Shown here: one piece after another, positions 61,435 through 64,000 of the stretch | Position numbering within the stretch: the stretch's first letter is position 1 | How the letters are laid out: each line of letters begins with the position of its first letter | Assembly (NCBI RefSeq): GCF_014837295.1 | Contig: NZ_JACYHB010000003.1 | Location: 1 to 64,000 of the forward strand | Direction of reading: 5' to 3' | Source: Cellulosimicrobium arenosum | GTDB taxonomy: Bacteria > Actinomycetota > Actinomycetes > Actinomycetales > Cellulomonadaceae | DNA length: 64,000 bases | Notes under the pieces: model-generated | Databases searched by the model: none | The model's input: only the letters and a program-made list of their open reading frames with translations | Told to the model about the DNA's origin: nothing | Program-made: the position numbers and the translations under genes

Positions 61435-62559
61435 TCAGGCTGGCCGGCGGTTCCGGGTGGGCCCCGTGCTGCCCCGCACGACGAACTCCACCGGAGGCAG
61501 CTGCACCGTCGGTGCCTGCTTCCTCTCGACGAGTGCCACCAGCGTCTGTGCGGCTGCGGTTCCCCAGGAGACGACGTTCTGCCGCACCGTCGTCAGCGGA
61601 GGGACGACGTAGGGGGCGAGGGGTACGTCGTCGAACCCGACGACGGACAGGTCCTCGGGCACCCGGATGCCGCGGTCGGTCGCGGCTGAGATCCCGGCGA
61701 TGGCCATGAGGTCGTTGCCGTAGAGGATCGCGCTGGGCGGCTGCGGCAGGTCGAGGAGCTCGTGCGTCGCGCGTGCGCCGCCTGCCCCGGTGAAGTCCGC
61801 GGTGACCACGGGGCCGATGGGCAGGCCGAGCTCGGCGAGCGTCTCCTGCCAGGCGCGCCGGCGCGCCTCGGTGTGCACGTAGCCCGGTGCCCCCATGACG
61901 TGCGCTATCCGGTGGTGGCCGAGGGAGTGCAGGTGATGGACGGCGCGCCGTACGCCGGCGCCGTCGTCCATGCTGATGACGACGTCACCGCCCGCGTCGG
62001 CTCCCTCGGGTGCGATGACGACCAGGTCCAGGCCGAGCGCCGCGATCTCGCGCGGCCGGGAGTCACCCACGCGGACGTCGGTGAGAAAGACACCGTCGAC
62101 CCGCGACTCGCGCGCGAAGCGCTCGTAGGCGGCGCGCTCGGTCTTCTCGTCGGGGACGACGTGCAGGACGAGCGAGTAGTCGCGGGCCGTCAGACCGATC
62201 TCCACGCCTGCCATGAACTGGGGGAAGAACGGGTCCGTGCTCAACAGCTCGGGTTCTCGGCGGATCACGAGGCCGACGGCCTGGGTCCGGCTGCGCGACA
62301 ACGCCCGCGCGCGCGCGCTGGGCTGCCAGCCGAGATCGGCCGCTGCGGCGAGGATCCGTTCCTTGGCGGCCGCGCTCACGCCCGGGCGATCGTTGAACAC
62401 GAACGACACCGCGCTCTTGGAGACGCCTGCTCGTGCGGCGACGTCGCCGATCGTCACTCGTTTGCGGGGGATCGTTCCCACGGGCGGGTCTGTTCTCGTG
62501 CCCGTACCCGTGGTCGGGATCGATTGCTCCGGTGCGTTCACTGGTGCAGCGTAGCGCAC
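61435..62559 (-). CDS. LacI-family transcriptional repressor
   Basis: 374 residues from GTG 62559; GTG 62541 is an equally good start. After a 32-residue Pro/Thr head comes the LacI DNA-binding domain (VTIGDVAARAGVSKSAVSFVFNDRPGVSAAAKERI) with hinge helix region (SARARALSRSRTQAVGLV), then a periplasmic-binding-protein fold (DGVFLTDVRVGD, AILYGNDLMAIAGISAA, LSVVGFDDVPLAPYVVPPLTTVRQ). It should repress the divergent ABC-transporter operon until a sugar binds. Candidate sites are the AAACCGGTTT palindrome in that promoter and the GGTTTACT copy before its own gene. Confidence 0.92.
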   Translation of the reverse strand: MRYAAPVNAPEQSIPTTGTGTRTDPPVGTIPRKRVTIGDVAARAGVSKSAVSFVFNDRPGVSAAAKERILAAAADLGWQPSARARALSRSRTQAVGLVIRREPELLSTDPFFPQFMAGVEIGLTARDYSLVLHVVPDEKTERAAYERFARESRVDGVFLTDVRVGDSRPREIAALGLDLVVIAPEGADAGGDVVISMDDGAGVRRAVHHLHSLGHHRIAHVMGAPGYVHTEARRRAWQETLAELGLPIGPVVTADFTGAGGARATHELLDLPQPPSAILYGNDLMAIAGISAATDRGIRVPEDLSVVGFDDVPLAPYVVPPLTTVRQNVVSWGTAAAQTLVALVERKQAPTVQLPPVEFVVRGSTGPTRNRRPA

Positions 62560-62650
62560 GGTTTACTAGATGTTTAGCCCTTGTTGCGAATGGCTGAACC
62601 TCAGAGTTCAGCGGGTTTGCGGCGCTGGGACGCCCGGTCTGCCGACGGCT

Positions 62651-62679
62651 TGACGTTGAGGACTCAAACCGGTTTACTG
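62651..62679 (+). promoter_or_regulatory. Promoter of the sugar ABC operon with LacI operator
   Basis: TTGACG (62651-62656) and TTTACT (62674-62679) are separated by 17 bases. The palindrome AAACCGGTTT (62667-62676) lies across the spacer and -10, with the central CG of LacI-family operators. GGTTTACT recurs at 62560-62567 beside the LacI start, so both divergent promoters may be controlled. Confidence 0.65.
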
Positions 62680-62780
62680 ATGGCGTCAAGGTTGTCGCAG
62701 CACGACCGGCACGACCGGCTCGGTACGACGCCGGTGAACGACGAACGGGCGGCGAGCGCTCGGATGAGGAGATGGGCGCA

Positions 62781-64000
62781 ATGATGCGTAAAGCACGGAT
62801 GACAGCGCTAGCAGCACTCTCGGTAGCGGTCCTGCCGCTCGCCGCCTGCGGGTCGGGTGGGAGCGACGAAGGGACCGGCGACGGTTCGGGAGAGCTGACC
62901 AGCGGCCCGATCGACATCTGGTACTCCACGAACGAGCAGGAGATCGCGTGGGGAGACCAGGTCGTCGAGGCCTGGAACACCGACCACCCCGACGAGGAGG
63001 TGACCGCGCAGGCGATCCCGGCGGGGAGCTCCTCCGAGGACGTCATCGCGGCCTCGATCACCGCCGGCAACACGCCGTGCCTCGTCTTCAACACCGCGCC
63101 CTCCGCCGTCCCTGCCTTCCAGAAGCAGGGCGGTCTCGTCGACCTCTCGACGACGTTCGAGGACGGCGAGGAGTACGTCACGGGTCGTTCCGGTGACGCC
63201 GCCGACGGGTTCCGCAGCGCGGACGGCGACCTCTACCAGATCCCCTGGAAGACCAACCCGTTCATGCTCTACTACAACAAGGACGTCTTCGAGAACGCGG
63301 GCCTCGACCCCGAGAGCCCGAAGCTCGAGACCTACGACGACGTCCTGGCCGCCGCGAAGGCGATCAAGGACTCCGGTTCCGCCGACTTCGCGATCTACCC
63401 CCCGGCCACCGCGGACTACACGAACGTCAACTTTGACTTCTACCCGTTCTTCCTCGCCAACTCCGACGGGACCCAGCTCATCGAGGACGGCAAGTCCACG
63501 TTCACGAGCCCCGAGGGCATGGAGACGCTCGAGTTCTGGCAGACCCTCTACGCCGAGGGATACTCGTCCGCCGAGGCCTACAGCGGTGACATGTGGGCGG
63601 GCCCGTTCGCCGACGGTGTGGCGGCGATGGGTGTCGCCGGGCCGTGGGGCAAGGCGCAGTTCGACGGCAAGGTCGAGTTCGGCGTCGTGCCGCTCCCGAC
63701 CGTCGACGGCAAGGCGGCCGACGCGACCTCGACGTTCGCGGACTCGAAGAACATCGGCCTCTACACGGCCTGCGAGAACAAGCAGACCGCCTGGGACTTC
63801 GCGAAGTTCGCGACGAACGACGACAACGACCTCGCACTGCTCGAGGGCACCGGCCAGTTCCCCACGCGCACCGACGCGTCCGAGCTCGCCGCGGACTTCC
63901 TCGCGGAGAACCCGTTCTTCGAGCCCTTCGCGGCGGCAGTCCCGCTCGCGGTCGACGTGCCGACCGTCGACGGCCTCGCCGAGAAGATGCAGGTCTTCCG
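62781..64000 (+). CDS. Sugar ABC-transporter solute-binding lipoprotein (3' end beyond window)
   Basis: At least 406 residues; the frame is open at the window edge. A lipoprotein signal ends in PLAAC-GSGG (Cys23), so the protein is anchored outside the membrane. The fold is extracellular solute-binding protein family 1: GPIDIWYSTNEQEIAWGDQVVEAWN, IAASITAGNTPCLVFNTAPSAVPAF, LYQIPWKTNPFMLYYNKDVFENAGLDP, TYDDVLAAAKAI, AMGVAGPWGKAQF. It would bind an oligosaccharide and deliver it to permeases expected just beyond the window. AGGAG lies nine bases before the ATG; a second ATG follows immediately. It is divergent from, and probably regulated by, the LacI protein. Confidence 0.92.
   Translation, partial: MMRKARMTALAALSVAVLPLAACGSGGSDEGTGDGSGELTSGPIDIWYSTNEQEIAWGDQVVEAWNTDHPDEEVTAQAIPAGSSSEDVIAASITAGNTPCLVFNTAPSAVPAFQKQGGLVDLSTTFEDGEEYVTGRSGDAADGFRSADGDLYQIPWKTNPFMLYYNKDVFENAGLDPESPKLETYDDVLAAAKAIKDSGSADFAIYPPATADYTNVNFDFYPFFLANSDGTQLIEDGKSTFTSPEGMETLEFWQTLYAEGYSSAEAYSGDMWAGPFADGVAAMGVAGPWGKAQFDGKVEFGVVPLPTVDGKAADATSTFADSKNIGLYTACENKQTAWDFAKFATNDDNDLALLEGTGQFPTRTDASELAADFLAENPFFEPFAAAVPLAVDVPTVDGLAEKMQVF

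Noticed and set aside
1-64000. CRISPR arrays, tRNA/rRNA genes, riboswitches
   Set aside because: No regularly spaced repeats, no cloverleaf with a TTCGA loop and no conserved riboswitch core were noticed; a tRNAscan-SE and Infernal run would settle this.

Overview
The window is very GC-rich, uses GTG starts often and carries Actinobacteria-type features: leaderless starts, an LAXTG sorting signal, an ECF42/DGPF sigma cassette, a Lys-rich HU tail and many secreted multidomain glycan enzymes. It looks like a chromosome segment from a Micrococcales actinobacterium of the Cellulomonas/Cellulosimicrobium/Isoptericola kind. The genus is inferred from gene content, not from a marker gene.

Left part (1-8.3 kb): the tail of an IS3-type transposase, then a likely defence or mobile island with visibly lower GC. 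It holds a PD-(D/E)XK nuclease-like protein, a complete ABC-three-component (ABC-3C) locus on the opposite strand (nuclease-like/C-terminal-domain protein, middle component, DUF3732 zinc-hook ATPase), a DUF4160 protein, and an Mrr-like endonuclease with Trp/Pro-rich repeats.

8.6-15.9 kb: secreted GH29 alpha-L-fucosidase, a haloperoxidase-type hydrolase, a secreted xylose-isomerase-like TIM barrel with a discoidin domain, and a proline iminopeptidase. 15.9-21.9 kb: an apparent ECF42 operon. A small ORF, a DGPF/YCII protein and the sigma factor are followed by two translationally coupled proteins that look like the two halves of one trypsin-like protease (His in one, Asp and Ser in the other), then an internally deleted hydrolase. 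I regard the split protease as the most novel item in the window.

22-28.3 kb: a leaderless MarR/MATE efflux pair, YnfA, a methyltransferase/flavoprotein pair and a LuxR-type regulator. 28.5-34.9 kb: a 2138-residue repeat-containing LAXTG surface protein. 35-51.9 kb: mostly housekeeping or accessory metabolism (XRE regulator and aldo/keto reductase with a decayed second copy, S66 peptidase, acetate-type transporter, MFS pumps, HU, a receiver-thioredoxin-reductase fusion, a SDR/FAD-dehydrogenase operon with a LacI-type operator, a ClC channel, a frameshifted methyltransferase). 51.9-58 kb: a 2028-residue secreted PKD/VWA/discoidin protein.

58.2-64 kb: a DHFR-like protein, a glycerophosphodiesterase with the stump of a solute-binding protein gene, a decayed GH20 hexosaminidase gene abutting that stump, a long hairpin, a TusA-like protein, and a LacI regulator divergent from a sugar ABC-transporter lipoprotein that runs off the window. 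At least five decayed or truncated genes lie in the window, so this is a rearranging accessory region. No rRNA, tRNA or CRISPR array was seen.
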